Position numbers and translations under genes: made by a program
The notes under the pieces: generated by a model
What the model saw: the letters and a program-made list of their open reading frames with translations, nothing else
Database searches by the model: none
Told to the model about the DNA's origin: nothing
Part shown: piece after piece, positions 6,613 through 6,816 of the stretch
Position numbering within the stretch: the first letter of the stretch is position 1
Layout: every line of letters begins with the position of its first letter
Assembly: GCA_027004315.1 (NCBI GenBank)
Contig: JALTHV010000135.1
Location: 1-6,816, forward strand
Reading direction: 5' to 3'
Origin: Deltaproteobacteria bacterium
GTDB taxonomy: Bacteria > Desulfobacterota > Dissulfuribacteria > Dissulfuribacterales > UBA3076
DNA: 6,816 nucleotides

Positions 6613-6690
6613 TGCAGAGTAGTCTTTTGTACCCCTGAGCATGAAAGTTAGCTGGAGGCGAAAGCAAAAATGACAGACGTGTCTTTTGCC

Positions 6691-6725
6691 TTTGAGCTTT
6701 AAGCTTTGAGCTTTGAGCTTTGAGC
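6691..6725. repeat. Heptanucleotide tandem repeat (TTTGAGC)x5
   Basis: There are five consecutive 7-bp units; all are TTTGAGC except the second, TTTAAGC. The array ends 26 bp before the selD start. Such short exact tandem arrays are prone to copy-number change by strand slippage. Each unit contains TTGAGC, loosely similar to a -35 hexamer. Whether it affects selD is unknown. Confidence 0.85.
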
Positions 6726-6751
6726 TATTTTCACGATAAAAAAATAAAGAC

Positions 6752-6816
6752 ATGAGTGATATGAAACCCATACGCCTTACTGAGAACGTAAAGGCCTCTG
6801 GTTGAGCCAGTAAGCT
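6752..6816 (+). CDS. selD: Selenophosphate synthase SelD, selenoprotein form, N-terminus only
   Basis: Makes selenophosphate from selenide and ATP, the selenium donor for selenocysteine and selenouridine. The frame reads MSDMKPIRLTENVKASG, then TGA (6803-6805), then ASK and a partial Leu codon at the window edge. The family opens with IRLT, then a glycine followed by the catalytic Cys or Sec, with an essential Lys three residues on (E. coli IRLTQY...GAGCGCK, C17 and K20). Here IRLT is at 7-10, G17, TGA at 18 and K21, exactly that spacing. TGA therefore most likely encodes selenocysteine, as in the Sec-type SelD of Haemophilus and many anaerobes. The hairpin (SECIS) expected just after TGA lies beyond the window. 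The start could be ATG 6752 or ATG 6761; neither has a clear ribosome site. The CDS is partial because the sequence ends. Confidence 0.85.
6803..6805 (+). other. In-frame TGA, predicted selenocysteine codon of selD
   Basis: The TGA stands where SelD proteins carry the catalytic Cys/Sec, between the conserved Gly (codon 17) and the conserved Lys (codon 21). Readthrough needs SelB, tRNA-Sec and a downstream SECIS hairpin, none of which can be seen in this window. A disabled selD is the alternative, but a random stop landing exactly on that residue is unlikely. Confidence 0.8.

Larger units (their letters stand above)
6353..6751. other. Gene-free interval between argF and selD
   Basis: This 399-bp stretch has no believable coding frame. 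Positions 6353-6465 show no clear feature. A weak hairpin (GGGCCA at 6336-6341 with TGGCCC at 6371-6376) spans the argF stop but has no T-run, so no intrinsic terminator is called. Next come an inverted-repeat element (6468-6612) and a 7-bp tandem repeat (6691-6725). Positions 6726-6751 are A-rich and should hold the selD leader. Confidence 0.6.

Noticed and set aside
6691..6725. CRISPR array
   Set aside because: The units are 7 bp and directly adjacent, with no spacers.
6583..6771. 62-residue minus-strand frame after argF
   Set aside because: It runs through the inverted-repeat arm and the heptamer array, so its composition reflects repeats, and it would also overlap the selD start.
6803..6805. 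TGA as an ordinary stop, leaving a 17-residue peptide
   Set aside because: The residues on both sides fit SelD, and the TGA falls exactly on the catalytic Cys/Sec position.

Overview
The window reads as a stretch of a moderate-GC bacterial chromosome. A bacterium from the Desulfobacterota (old Deltaproteobacteria) is my best guess. It rests on the gene set, the protein sequences and a selenocysteine-type selD, not on a marker gene, so it is inference. All genes lie on the + strand.

Layout: positions 1-234 are non-coding and repeat-rich. The end of an inverted-repeat element lies at 1-24 and a degenerate palindrome at 89-203. xerC (235-1137) encodes a complete tyrosine recombinase. The 255-bp gap that follows holds two GC-rich hairpins, a candidate -10 box, and a 94-bp MITE-like element with ~23-bp terminal inverted repeats and an exact 8-bp target-site duplication. 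That element sits in the leader of hslV. A tightly packed run follows: hslV (1393-1947), hslU (1956-3287), argB (3299-4177), argD (4174-5412) and argF (5405-6352). The gaps are 8 and 11 bp, followed by overlaps of 4 and 8 bp, so this looks like one transcript. The 399 bp after argF contain no gene but hold a second inverted-repeat element (about 6468-6612) and a 7-bp tandem repeat (6691-6725). The last 65 bp are the start of selD (selenophosphate synthase), whose catalytic position is an in-frame TGA, so it is very probably a selenoprotein cut off by the window edge.

How the genes work together: HslV and HslU form an ATP-dependent protease. The order xerC-hslV-hslU matches the codV-clpQ-clpY order of Bacillus subtilis. 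ArgB, ArgD and ArgF carry out steps 2, 4 and 6 of arginine synthesis (N-acetylglutamate phosphorylation, acetylornithine transamination, ornithine carbamoylation). argA/argJ, argC, argG and argH are not in the window. The most notable points are the selD recoding site, which a standard gene caller would cut or miss, and a family of small non-autonomous inverted-repeat elements. The MITE-like element and the post-argF element share a 22-bp block (21/22 identical in opposite orientation).
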